Shown here: piece by piece, positions 1 to 6,958 of the stretch
How positions within the stretch are numbered: the stretch's first letter is position 1
How the letters are laid out: each line of letters begins with the position of its first letter
NCBI GenBank assembly: GCA_017416885.1
Contig: JAFQAM010000376.1
Span: 1 to 11,946, forward strand
Length of the DNA stretch: 11,946 bases
Reading direction: 5' to 3'
Source: Clostridia bacterium
GTDB taxonomy: Bacteria; Bacillota; Clostridia; Oscillospirales; CAG-272
Program-made: the position numbers and the translations under genes
The notes under the pieces: model-generated
The model's input: the letters and a program-made list of their open reading frames with translations, nothing else
Databases searched by the model: none
What the model was told of the DNA's origin: nothing

Positions 1-824
1 ATACCGTAGCATGTAAGGTATCCGCTATAAACCTCAAGATATTGAGCCTTGCCATTATAGTTAGCAACAGCGCACTTAATAAAGGTTCCGTTTGAAGTTG
101 GTTCAAGAACAAACTTTGTGTTGTCATCTTGAGTATCAACAAATTTAACATTAGTTGCATCACAGAATAAATACTTGCCCTCTGCAACGAATGAAACTGT
201 ATTGTCATCATTCTCTACAACTGTGATGGCAAGAGCCTCAGCAAGGTTTTCTGTAAGCTCAAGCTCCCACTTTTGGCTTCCGCTTGATGAAGATGTGTAG
301 AGATAATGCTTACCTGTGATATACTTTGTTGTTTCGCCGTCCATAAATTTAAGAACGATCTTTGATGAAGAGTCAATTTCTTGCTTAACTCTTACAGGAA
401 TGTAGTATTTAAAAGAAACATTGCCTGTTTCATCGCCGGCACCCTTAACGGTTGCTTTGAGTGTAAATTCAATTTGCTCATCGTTGTAATCAGGAATGTC
501 GATTGTCTTTGTGTTATTAGCACCGTCAACAACCTTTACAGCATCAGCTGCGCCTTTGGTTACCTCAACTGACCATTCAACATTGAAGGTATCCTTTTCA
601 ACGATAACGGATGCAATAACAGTCAAATCCTTTTCAAGCTTTGCTGCTTCATCACCTAATCCGCTATTATACATTGAGAAAACATATTCAATAGCATTGT
701 CGAGGTTGCTTGGAACTTCTGGTGTGGAACCTGTGTCTGTATCTGTACTATCGCCGCAAGCTATTAAAGTCATACAGCCAAAGCACACGAGCACTACCAA
801 AAGAAGTGTGAGTAGTCTTTTCAT
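1..824 (-). CDS. Lipoprotein with probable atypical Ig-like domain, 3' end cut by window edge
   Basis: Open frame of 274 residues from an ATG at 824 to the window edge with no stop, so the C-terminus is missing. The start is supported by AAGGAGA about seven bases upstream. Residues 1-23 form a lipoprotein signal peptide ending in lipobox LIAC (Cys23), followed by an Asp/Ser/Thr-rich linker. Residues about 60-147 are beta-rich and resemble bacterial atypical Ig-like (aBig) domains: a V-E-W-S-V strand, an Asp-Gly turn and a closing V-x-V strand. Residues about 155-274 form a second beta-rich region with recurring G-K-x-Y-L patterns (171-176, 216-221, 258-265), suggesting a beta-trefoil or other repeat fold; I cannot name it. 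It lies 44 bases after the nuclease-like lipoprotein and is probably the next gene of the same operon. It is likely anchored on the outer face of the membrane, where a binding or adhesive role fits, but no catalytic motif is visible. Function unknown. Confidence 0.85.
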   Translation of the reverse strand, partial: MKRLLTLLLVVLVCFGCMTLIACGDSTDTDTGSTPEVPSNLDNAIEYVFSMYNSGLGDEAAKLEKDLTVIASVIVEKDTFNVEWSVEVTKGAADAVKVVDGANNTKTIDIPDYNDEQIEFTLKATVKGAGDETGNVSFKYYIPVRVKQEIDSSSKIVLKFMDGETTKYITGKHYLYTSSSSGSQKWELELTENLAEALAITVVENDDNTVSFVAEGKYLFCDATNVKFVDTQDDNTKFVLEPTSNGTFIKCAVANYNGKAQYLEVYSGYLTCYG

Positions 825-868
825 AACATCTCTCCTTGTAATTTTTATTATTTAAATTAAAATTTAAA

Positions 869-2290
869 TCATTTAAAAATAATATCGTTCGCAGAGAAAA
901 CCTTAAGCTGATATTCTCCGTCAAATACATCTACAACACCCTTGGCATCAATAACCTTACCAATTGGGAATTTATCCGCTGTAATGGTTTTTCCGTTTTC
1001 ATCCTTGAGAACAATGGTACGAAGAATAATTTCGTTTCCATCTTCGTCCTCACAGGTAATTGAAAGCGCGCCGTGGTTTTTGCTGTCTTCGTTGTTTGTA
1101 GTGTAAATACGCTTAATGGTAAGGTTTTTCAAGGATGCTGAGGCGTGCATAGTGATAAAGCCTCTATCAAAGGTTTTTGTCTCAATGCTCTCATTGCCTT
1201 CCTCGTCAACCTTTGTAACATCAATGCTTACCTTACCGTCTAATAAATCCTTTACACCAACCTCGGCATAAGCGCCCTTATGTCCTTCGCTGATGAGCTT
1301 AATGCTTTCAGGATCATCCGGTCTCATTGGGTTACAGGTTATATCAGAAATCTGATATGTTCCGCCGGTTTCATAATATTGAACATTTCCAACAATAAGC
1401 ACGCGATTGCCTACAGTAAGAATTTCCTGTCCAAAATAGTTTAGATTAAAGCCATAGTAGACTTGAATACCAAAATAAAGTCCTGTTTCCTCATCATATT
1501 CCTCTATGTAAACTGTCTGATTTGAATCACGAACAACAACGCCCTCGAAGCTAACGCTCTTATCTCTATAATTTTCGATATTAGTCTTTAGCTCCTTAAG
1601 AGTTACTGGATATGCTGCTCCATAATAAAAATCAGGATCCTTTTCCTTAGAGAATACATGAAGCTTGTGGCTAACCGCTTGATTGTAAATGTTTGTACAA
1701 ACATCACCGTATGCTGTGGCAGAGGATTTTGATGCTAAAGCCAATCCTTGTTGAAGAAGCTCTAAGTTAAGACAGTGATAGTCAGTGTCCCCTTCTCCCT
1801 TGTACCACACCCATACAAGATAACGGTCTCCAGTTGAATCAGGATTCCATTTAGAATCGTCAGATTCAACAATAATAGATGTAGCATTTTTTAATGCATT
1901 TTTAGTATAGTTTGAAGCTTTTTTACCCCACGGTTCAATTTGTCCTGTTGATTCAGGAGTATTTACACCAAGATAACGAGCCTTCAAAATACTACCTTCA
2001 AAGGTAGTGCTGTTAATATTAAAATGAGTTGTATCGCCGTCAACAAATGTGCGGACTGTAACCTCAGCATACGCACGACCTGAGCCGGGATTAAATTTGA
2101 CTGTGGAAGCAAAGTCCACAAAGGTTTTGTCTTCATCAGGCTTTTGCGAAGTGCCGCTATCGGAAGATGTATCTGTTGTATCAGATGATGTATCTGTGTC
2201 CGTATTGGCATTATCGCCGCAGGCTGTAAAACAGCCTGCGAGCATTAAAAGAGCCATAATGAGAACAAAAAGCTTAAAAATGTTCTTCAT
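869..2290 (-). CDS. Secreted lipoprotein with SNase-like nuclease domain and two probable OB-fold domains
   Basis: 473 residues. The signal peptide ends in LAGC (Cys20), with a second cysteine in FTAC (Cys24); either could be lipidated. A Ser/Thr/Asp-rich linker (27-55) follows. Residues about 75-215 match the staphylococcal nuclease (SNase/TNase) family: DGDT at 84-87, R105, the motif V-N-T-P-E at 109-113, W-G-K-K-A at 121-125, D-R-Y-L at 155-158 with R156, and L-N-L at 174-176. By family knowledge these correspond to Ca2+ ligand Asp21, catalytic Arg35, Asp40/Glu43 and Arg87; the Asp40 position is Asn110 here. Residues about 234-320 and 345-473 look like two OB-fold domains. Expected role: Ca2+-dependent cleavage of DNA or RNA outside the cell. 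It follows the binding-protein gene by 33 bases, so it is probably cotranscribed with the ABC importer. The nearest purine-rich site (AAGGA) is about 14 bases from the ATG, farther than usual. Activity is not proven by sequence. Confidence 0.88.
   Translation of the reverse strand: MKNIFKLFVLIMALLMLAGCFTACGDNANTDTDTSSDTTDTSSDSGTSQKPDEDKTFVDFASTVKFNPGSGRAYAEVTVRTFVDGDTTHFNINSTTFEGSILKARYLGVNTPESTGQIEPWGKKASNYTKNALKNATSIIVESDDSKWNPDSTGDRYLVWVWYKGEGDTDYHCLNLELLQQGLALASKSSATAYGDVCTNIYNQAVSHKLHVFSKEKDPDFYYGAAYPVTLKELKTNIENYRDKSVSFEGVVVRDSNQTVYIEEYDEETGLYFGIQVYYGFNLNYFGQEILTVGNRVLIVGNVQYYETGGTYQISDITCNPMRPDDPESIKLISEGHKGAYAEVGVKDLLDGKVSIDVTKVDEEGNESIETKTFDRGFITMHASASLKNLTIKRIYTTNNEDSKNHGALSITCEDEDGNEIILRTIVLKDENGKTITADKFPIGKVIDAKGVVDVFDGEYQLKVFSANDIIFK
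2218..2240 (-). other. Perfect 10-bp inverted repeat inside lipoprotein signal-peptide codons
   Basis: CGCAGGCTGT and ACAGCCTGCG are separated by TTT, so the mRNA of the nuclease-like lipoprotein could form a GC-rich 10-bp stem with a 3-nt loop 51-73 bases into the gene. It covers codons 17-24 (the A-G-C-F-T-A-C part), including both candidate lipobox cysteines. No run of T follows on the minus strand, so it is not an intrinsic terminator. A translational pause or an mRNA stability role is possible but unproven. Confidence 0.6.
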
Positions 2291-2323
2291 ATTTACTGTA
2301 TCTATCCTTTTTAAAGTGATAAA

Positions 2324-3778
2324 TTACTTAACTGAGAATTTACACTTACCAACAGCATCCTTGAAGAGCTTTGCAATTGCTTCATCAATATTCTCTGTTT
2401 TAACAAGTGCGTTCTTCATAAGAATACCAACCTCATCACGAGCTGTGGATGAGCCGTTGAATGCAGGTGATACAAAGTATGCATCTACTTGTGAAAGTGC
2501 AAGCTGAACGCTCATAGCGGTAAGGTTGTTATAACCGTTTGCCTTGCTGAGCCAATTCTTGTAAACTTCATTATTCTGAACTGACTTGATTACAGGAGCA
2601 TAACCTGTTTCCATAGAGAAAGCAGCCTGGAACTCAACATTTGTTGTAAGGAATTCCATAAAGAGCCAAGAAGCAACAACCTCTTGTGGGTTTTCGCTTT
2701 CAAAGAGACAGAGTGAAGGTCCTTGTGAGATAACCTTTGGATTAGCTGGATCTAATTGTGGAGGTGTAGCCATTGCTGACTCGAATAACGGTTGACCGTC
2801 AACTGTTGGTGGGTTTTGATACTTAGCGCCGCCTGTTGAACCGATAACCATATAGCATCTTTGACCTTCAGTAGCTGTAAAGAGACCTGATGTGTATGAG
2901 CCGTAGATTTCTTCTGTTGTAATATAGCCCTTTTGATACCAAGAATTGAATCTCTTAACGAATGCACGGTTTGTTTCGTTATCAAAGATAAAGTGGTTCT
3001 TCTTGTCAAGGCTTGTGTATGGTGAGCCTGATTGTTCACACATTGTGATAAACCAGTTAGCCTCAGAGTCATATCCGAGAGGAATGCAGTTAGGATCAAT
3101 CTTCTTGATTGCCTCGCAAACCTGCTCCATTTCGTCCCAAGTTGTTGGAACCTTAAGTCCGTTCTTTTCAAAGAATGTCTTGTTGTAGTAAAGCGCCTCT
3201 GTTGACTTAGACATTGGGAGTGTGTACATTGTACCAAGTGTATCGAATGCAGCGCCCTCCTTGTAGTAGCCTTCAACAAAGTCAGCTAATTGCTCATCTG
3301 TAAGACCGAGAATTGTCTTGTTACCAAGAGCATCTGTAACCTCAATCTTTGAGCCGATGAGGTTATCAAGAGGAATAACCTTCTTTGTAACATTGTAAAG
3401 AGCTACATGGTCTGGGTAGCAATATGCAATGTTAGGTTGAGCGCCTGCTGTAAGTTGGGTCTTAATTTGGTCACGAAGATCAGGATAGCCACCCATAGCG
3501 GAGTGCTCAACTGTGATATTTGGATAAAGCTTGTTGAATTCCTTGATGTAAGTTTCAAGAACCGCTTGGTTTGTTTTACCCATTGTGTGATAGAAAGTGA
3601 TTGTTACGGCGCTACCGTCGTATCCTTCAGCAGGAACGTCGTAGCTTGCCATACCTGCAGCAACACCTGGTTGATTTTTGTCATCATCGTCGCTGCTGTT
3701 ATCGCCACATGATACTGTTGCGAACATTGCAACAAGCATAACTGCGGCGAGAAGAAGTGCGAGAAGCTTCTTTTTCAT
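2324..3778 (-). CDS. ABC transporter solute-binding lipoprotein (family 1, CUT1-type)
   Basis: 484 residues from the ATG at 3778, chosen because AAGGA sits seven bases upstream and a signal peptide begins there; an in-frame extension to 3829 would only add a basic leader reading through an intergenic hairpin. Signal peptide 1-24 ends in TVSC (Cys24), then an acidic linker (25-37). The mature part fits the SBP_bac_1 family: an early beta strand V-T-I-T-F-Y-H (58-64), F-N-K-L-Y-P-N-I-T-V-E (81-91), L-P-M-S-K-S-T-E with L-Y-Y-N-K (187-200), and G-L-K-V-P-T-T-W-D-E-M (207-217). Length is usual for the family. It captures the substrate outside the membrane and delivers it to the permease pair encoded just upstream. 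Substrate unknown: carbohydrate-type by family, but the neighbouring nuclease-like gene raises a nucleic-acid-derived ligand. The gene comes after the ATPase and permeases, behind an intercistronic hairpin. Confidence 0.95.
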   Translation of the reverse strand: MKKKLLALLLAAVMLVAMFATVSCGDNSSDDDDKNQPGVAAGMASYDVPAEGYDGSAVTITFYHTMGKTNQAVLETYIKEFNKLYPNITVEHSAMGGYPDLRDQIKTQLTAGAQPNIAYCYPDHVALYNVTKKVIPLDNLIGSKIEVTDALGNKTILGLTDEQLADFVEGYYKEGAAFDTLGTMYTLPMSKSTEALYYNKTFFEKNGLKVPTTWDEMEQVCEAIKKIDPNCIPLGYDSEANWFITMCEQSGSPYTSLDKKNHFIFDNETNRAFVKRFNSWYQKGYITTEEIYGSYTSGLFTATEGQRCYMVIGSTGGAKYQNPPTVDGQPLFESAMATPPQLDPANPKVISQGPSLCLFESENPQEVVASWLFMEFLTTNVEFQAAFSMETGYAPVIKSVQNNEVYKNWLSKANGYNNLTAMSVQLALSQVDAYFVSPAFNGSSTARDEVGILMKNALVKTENIDEAIAKLFKDAVGKCKFSVK

Positions 3779-3785
3779 AGTTCTT

Positions 3786-3790
3786 TCCTT
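3786..3790 (-). promoter_or_regulatory. Ribosome binding site deciding the binding-protein start
   Basis: AAGGA inside the purine run AAAGGAAAG, seven bases before the ATG at 3778. It places the start at the first residue of the lipoprotein signal peptide and not at the in-frame ATG 51 bases further upstream. Confidence 0.8.
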
Positions 3791-3808
3791 TCGTTTTTTT
3801 AAATTTAT

Positions 3809-3834
3809 CGTTAAGCGCGATGCGCGCATAAACG
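3809..3834 (-). other. GC-rich intercistronic stem-loop between permease 2 and binding protein
   Basis: In the 63-base gap between permease 2 and the binding-protein start, the minus strand can pair GCGCG with CGCGC around a CAT loop, extended by CGTT/AACG across a small internal loop. The downstream side is A-rich with no T run, so it does not look like a terminator. By analogy with known transporter operons, where intercistronic hairpins raise binding-protein yield by protecting processed mRNA, it may adjust stoichiometry. That role is inferred. Confidence 0.55.
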
Positions 3835-3841
3835 CCGAATA

Positions 3842-4729
3842 TTATCCCTTTATACCGCTTCTTGAAACGCCCTTCATAATATACTTACGAAGGAATAAGA
3901 ATACTAAAAACAGAGGGAATGATACGATGGCAACTGCCGCCATCTGAACAGGAACATTGGCTTGACCGGACATATCTGTAAAGGCATCACGAAGACCGTT
4001 TGTAATAAGTCTCATTTCCTCTGAGGTTGTAACCAATCTTGGCCAAACATATGAGTTCCACGCGCCCATCATTTTAAGAATAGTAATAGAAATAAGTGTC
4101 GGGAGGGAAAGTGGAATCATAACCTTCCACAAATACTTTAAATCGCTTGTACCGTCAACCTTAGCGGCAAGGTAAAGCTCGTTTGGAATTTGTAAGAAGT
4201 TTTGTCTTAATAAATAAATGTAGAAAATACTAACAAGGAATGGTACGATAAGTACAGTGTAAGTATCAATCCATCCAAAGTTATTTACTGTGATAAAGTT
4301 TGTAATAGTGAAAAGCTCGCCTGGAATCATCATAGTACCGAGAAGTGCAGCAAAAAGTGCATTTTTGCCCTTAAACTCAAGTCTTGCAAATGCAAATGCA
4401 CATAACACTGTGATAACCAAAGAAAGAAGCGTTGAAACTACGCCTACATAAACAGTATTCAAAAACAATCTATCAAGATTTGCTGCTGAAAACGCTTCTA
4501 TGTAGTTGTGCCATATAATTTCCTTTGGGAAAAGTGTAGGAATCGGTAAACGATATTCGGTTATGCTCTTAAGAGATGAAATAATCATCCAATAGAACGG
4601 GAACACAACAATAAGAGCCATAAGTGATAAAAACGCATATAACAGTGTTTTAACCAAGATGCTTACAACTCTTTGAGAGGAAGTTACCTTTTGAAGATCT
4701 TTTTCATGCATAGTTGCTTGATTAGCCAT
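3842..4729 (-). CDS. Carbohydrate-type ABC transporter permease 2 (MalG/UgpE-like)
   Basis: 295 residues, the usual length for the second CUT1 permease. Six membrane segments can be seen at roughly 23-50, 92-116, 123-147, 156-176, 203-223 and 260-281. The cytoplasmic EAA loop is at 184-210 (L-A-A-K-V-D-G-T ... I-P-L-S-L-P) and keeps the conserved glycine (Gly193) that contacts the ATPase. A basic C-terminus ends in S-R-S-G-I-K-G, common for MalG-type partners. It starts 11 bases after permease 1, with a full AAGGAGGT site overlapping that gene's stop codon. It forms the translocation channel with permease 1, energised by the UgpC-type ATPase and fed by the binding lipoprotein. MalG/UgpE likeness is by family, not proof of substrate. 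Confidence 0.95.
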   Translation of the reverse strand: MANQATMHEKDLQKVTSSQRVVSILVKTLLYAFLSLMALIVVFPFYWMIISSLKSITEYRLPIPTLFPKEIIWHNYIEAFSAANLDRLFLNTVYVGVVSTLLSLVITVLCAFAFARLEFKGKNALFAALLGTMMIPGELFTITNFITVNNFGWIDTYTVLIVPFLVSIFYIYLLRQNFLQIPNELYLAAKVDGTSDLKYLWKVMIPLSLPTLISITILKMMGAWNSYVWPRLVTTSEEMRLITNGLRDAFTDMSGQANVPVQMAAVAIVSFPLFLVFLFLRKYIMKGVSRSGIKG

Positions 4730-4734
4730 AAAGT

Positions 4735-4742
4735 ACCTCCTT
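4735..4742 (-). promoter_or_regulatory. Strong ribosome binding site overlapping the permease 1 stop codon
   Basis: AAGGAGGT, a full anti-16S match, begins inside the TAA of permease 1 and ends five bases before the permease 2 ATG. Ribosomes finishing permease 1 would sit on this site, which suggests coupled and near-equimolar synthesis of the two permeases. Confidence 0.85.
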
Positions 4743-5793
4743 AATAGTGTGTTTTCTTTTTGCTGACACGAAGGTTAATCATAGTGACAACAAAAATAAT
4801 AGCAAATAGAATTAGAGCCGCCGCAGAGGCACGACCTTCATTATTACCCAGCGCATCGTAAATATATCCTACCATAGTATTAAGAGTGTGCTCTGTTCCT
4901 ACAGCCTGCATATCATCGCCGAAGATACCAACAATGCTTGAGTATTCCTTAAAGCCGCCAATAAAGCCTGTTATAACAACATACGCAATCATTGGTGAAA
5001 GTAGCGGAACTGTAATTCTTGTAAATACACGAATTCGTGGTGTACTGTCTATCTTCGCAGCATCATAATATTGCTTGTTTACACTTTGTAAGCCGCCAAG
5101 CAAGATGAGAATCTTAAATGGAAGCGCATTCCAAACAATATAAATTATCATAACTGCCATATTAGCCCAATAAGAGGAGTTAATATTGATCCAGTTAATT
5201 GGATCTAAACCAAATACACCTAAAATATTATTAATAATACCGAAAGAAGGATCTGAGGTGCCTAAGCCTACGATATTAAACATAGCCTCAAATACCATTC
5301 CAATAGCAATAGAGTTGGTTACATAAGGCAAGAAGAAAATTGTTTGTAAGAATTTTTGTAACGGTTTAATTGAGTTAAGACATACCGCGATTATCAACGC
5401 AAGAATGGTTGAAAGCGGAACTGTAATAAAAGTAAGCCATAAAGTATTTTTCAGCGCTTCTCCAAAACCGCTATATTCATCAAGAACATCTAAAAAGTTT
5501 GAAATACCAAAGCTATATGTTTCTCCGCCAACCTCTCCAAGAATACTGTAGCCATCAAGAAATGCAATGCGCACTGTATTGATAATAGGCCAAACAGTAA
5601 ATACAAGTAAAAGAACTATAGCTGGAACAAGATAAATCCAAGCCTTCCACTTATCAAACTTTTTGTATACAAGGTTTACACAAAAGGATTTCCAGAACCA
5701 TTTAACACAAAATGTATTCCATACCCACTCTTTAAAGAAGGTATTTAAAACAGCCTCGGTAAACCATCCTCCAGTTTTCTTATTATCGTCCAT
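4741..5793 (-). CDS. Carbohydrate-type ABC transporter permease 1 (MalF/UgpA-like) with aromatic N-terminal repeats
   Basis: 350 residues from the ATG at 5793. An in-frame ATG at 5856 would overlap the ATPase gene by 62 bases, whereas the ATG at 5793 has GAGGAG seven bases upstream and lies one base after the ATPase stop. Residues 17-52 hold four imperfect nine-residue, Trp/Phe-rich repeats directly before the first membrane helix (53-75); this extension is unusual for the family. Further membrane segments are near 116-138, 150-172, 208-232, 266-286 and 323-340. The EAA loop is at 242-266 (Y-Y-D-A-A-K-I-D-S-T ... V-P-L-L-S-P); the usual glycine is Ser250 and the usual glutamate is Asp243. It pairs with permease 2 to form the channel. 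Assignment to the CUT1 permease family is secure; substrate is not. Confidence 0.93.
   Translation of the reverse strand: MDDNKKTGGWFTEAVLNTFFKEWVWNTFCVKWFWKSFCVNLVYKKFDKWKAWIYLVPAIVLLLVFTVWPIINTVRIAFLDGYSILGEVGGETYSFGISNFLDVLDEYSGFGEALKNTLWLTFITVPLSTILALIIAVCLNSIKPLQKFLQTIFFLPYVTNSIAIGMVFEAMFNIVGLGTSDPSFGIINNILGVFGLDPINWININSSYWANMAVMIIYIVWNALPFKILILLGGLQSVNKQYYDAAKIDSTPRIRVFTRITVPLLSPMIAYVVITGFIGGFKEYSSIVGIFGDDMQAVGTEHTLNTMVGYIYDALGNNEGRASAAALILFAIIFVVTMINLRVSKKKTHY
5638..5745 (-). repeat. Four tandem nonapeptide-coding repeats in permease 1
   Basis: The 108 bases encode four nine-residue units in a row: NTFFKEWVW, NTFCVKWFW, KSFCVNLVY, KKFDKWKAW. The shared pattern is a polar pair, Phe at position 3, and aromatic or hydrophobic residues at 7 and 9. 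Units 2 and 3 are also similar at DNA level across their 27-base periods, with TTTTGTGT at equal positions. This indicates origin by tandem duplication, later diverged. Confidence 0.7.
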
Positions 5794-5794
5794 T

Positions 5795-6913
5795 TTAGTT
5801 CTCCTCATTCTTTGCTTGATCACCGAAGTAAATTCTTTCTTCTGTGTCTGTATCAAACAAGAACACCTTATTTGATTTCAGAGAATAACGAACAGTAGAA
5901 GTTCCGCTGACACTCTGATCGGCATTAATTATAGAACGAATGATTGGATTTAATGAAGCAGGATGCTTTGAAACAATACTTACATCACGGCCCATTACCT
6001 CAATATTAGAAAGCTCACACTTAAGCGCTCCGTTTTCATCAACAATAAAGCCCTCAGGTCTAATACCTACAAATACGCTTCTGTCATCAACACCCGGTAC
6101 ATCAAGTACTGCATCATCGCTAATATAAAGCTTCTCACCACGAACCTCGCCACTTAAAACATTGATTGGCGGAGTTCCAAGGAACTTAGCAACAAAAAGA
6201 TTTGTAGGATTGTTATAAACCTCTTGCGGATGTCCGATTTGTTGAACAACGCCGAGCTTCATAACAACGATCATATCAGAAATACTCATTGCCTCTTCTT
6301 GGTCGTGAGTTACGAAAATTGTAGTAATTCCGGTTTCCTTTTGAATTCTACGAATTTCCTCACGAGTTTGCAAACGAAGTCTTGCATCAAGATTGGAAAG
6401 AGGCTCGTCCAAAAGAAGAACCTTTGGCATTTTAACAAGCGCTCTTGCAATAGCAACTCTCTGCTGCTGACCACCGGAAAGCTCGCTTGGCTTACGCTCC
6501 ATAAGCTCATCAATCTGTACGAGTGATGCTACATAGTACGCGCGCTCAATCATTGCCTCCTTGGACATTCTATCCGCGCCCTTAAGATTTTGTAGTGGGA
6601 ACAAAATATTCTGCTTCACTGTCATATGCGGATAAAGCGCGTAGTTTTGGAAAACAAGGCCTATTCCACGATTTTCCGGTGAAAGCTCGGTAACATCATC
6701 GTCACCGAAAAATATTTGTCCACTTGTAGGCTTTTGAAGTCCGCTAATCATATATAGCGTAGTACTTTTTCCACAGCCTGAAGGTCCAAGTAAGCCGATC
6801 AGCTTACCGTCCGGAACTGTAAAGGTGAAGTCATTAACTGCCACCACCTCTTCCGAAGACTTTTTGTTGCGACTTGGGAAGATTTTTGTCAAGTTTCTTA
6901 ATTCAACTTTCAT
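5795..6913 (-). CDS. ugpC: ABC transporter ATP-binding protein, UgpC/MsmK/MalK family
   Basis: 372 residues. Complete ATPase: Walker A GPSGCGKST (43-51), Q-loop Gln89, signature LSGGQQQR (145-152), Walker B VLLLDEP (164-170), D-loop S-N-L-D (173-176) and H-loop His203. Residues about 240-372 form the C-terminal regulatory OB/TOBE part typical of CUT1 ATPases, with G-I-R-P-E-G at 283-288. It hydrolyses ATP to drive import through the permeases encoded next. The start has GAGG five bases upstream. The stop lies one base before the permease 1 start, so translation is probably coupled. In many Firmicutes this ATPase is a shared one encoded away from the transporters; here it is inside the operon and probably dedicated. 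The symbol denotes the family and does not imply glycerol-3-phosphate as substrate. Confidence 0.95.
   Translation of the reverse strand: MKVELRNLTKIFPSRNKKSSEEVVAVNDFTFTVPDGKLIGLLGPSGCGKSTTLYMISGLQKPTSGQIFFGDDDVTELSPENRGIGLVFQNYALYPHMTVKQNILFPLQNLKGADRMSKEAMIERAYYVASLVQIDELMERKPSELSGGQQQRVAIARALVKMPKVLLLDEPLSNLDARLRLQTREEIRRIQKETGITTIFVTHDQEEAMSISDMIVVMKLGVVQQIGHPQEVYNNPTNLFVAKFLGTPPINVLSGEVRGEKLYISDDAVLDVPGVDDRSVFVGIRPEGFIVDENGALKCELSNIEVMGRDVSIVSKHPASLNPIIRSIINADQSVSGTSTVRYSLKSNKVFLFDTDTEERIYFGDQAKNEEN
5801..5806 (-). promoter_or_regulatory. Ribosome binding site deciding the permease 1 start
   Basis: GAGGAG lies within the last codons of the ATPase gene, seven bases before the ATG at 5793. 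It supports the short permease 1 and argues against the in-frame ATG at 5856. Confidence 0.85.
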
Positions 6914-6958
6914 TTCAACCTCTTCATTTTATATTTATTTTAATTATTAACAAGTAAA

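Noticed and set aside
496..855. Plus-strand open frame of 119 residues
   Set aside because: Complement shadow of the lipoprotein gene; no ribosome binding site or domain.
825..868. AT-only inverted repeat ATTTAAA/TTTAAAT between the two lipoprotein genes
   Set aside because: The stem has no G or C and no T tract follows, so it is too weak for a terminator.
2049..2507. Plus-strand open frame of 152 residues
   Set aside because: Crosses the junction of two well-supported minus-strand lipoprotein genes and resembles no protein.
3779..3829. Upstream in-frame start for the binding protein giving 501 residues
   Set aside because: It would add 17 mostly basic residues before the signal peptide and read through the hairpin; AAGGA supports the ATG at 3778.
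5794..5856. Upstream in-frame start for permease 1 giving 371 residues
   Set aside because: It overlaps the ATPase gene by 62 bases; the ATG at 5793 has a good ribosome binding site and lies one base past the ATPase stop.
6924..6951. Promoter-like TTGTTA and TAAAAT (16-base spacer) before the ATPase gene
   Set aside because: The predicted transcript start would fall in the ribosome binding site, leaving almost no leader; more likely chance in AT-rich DNA.
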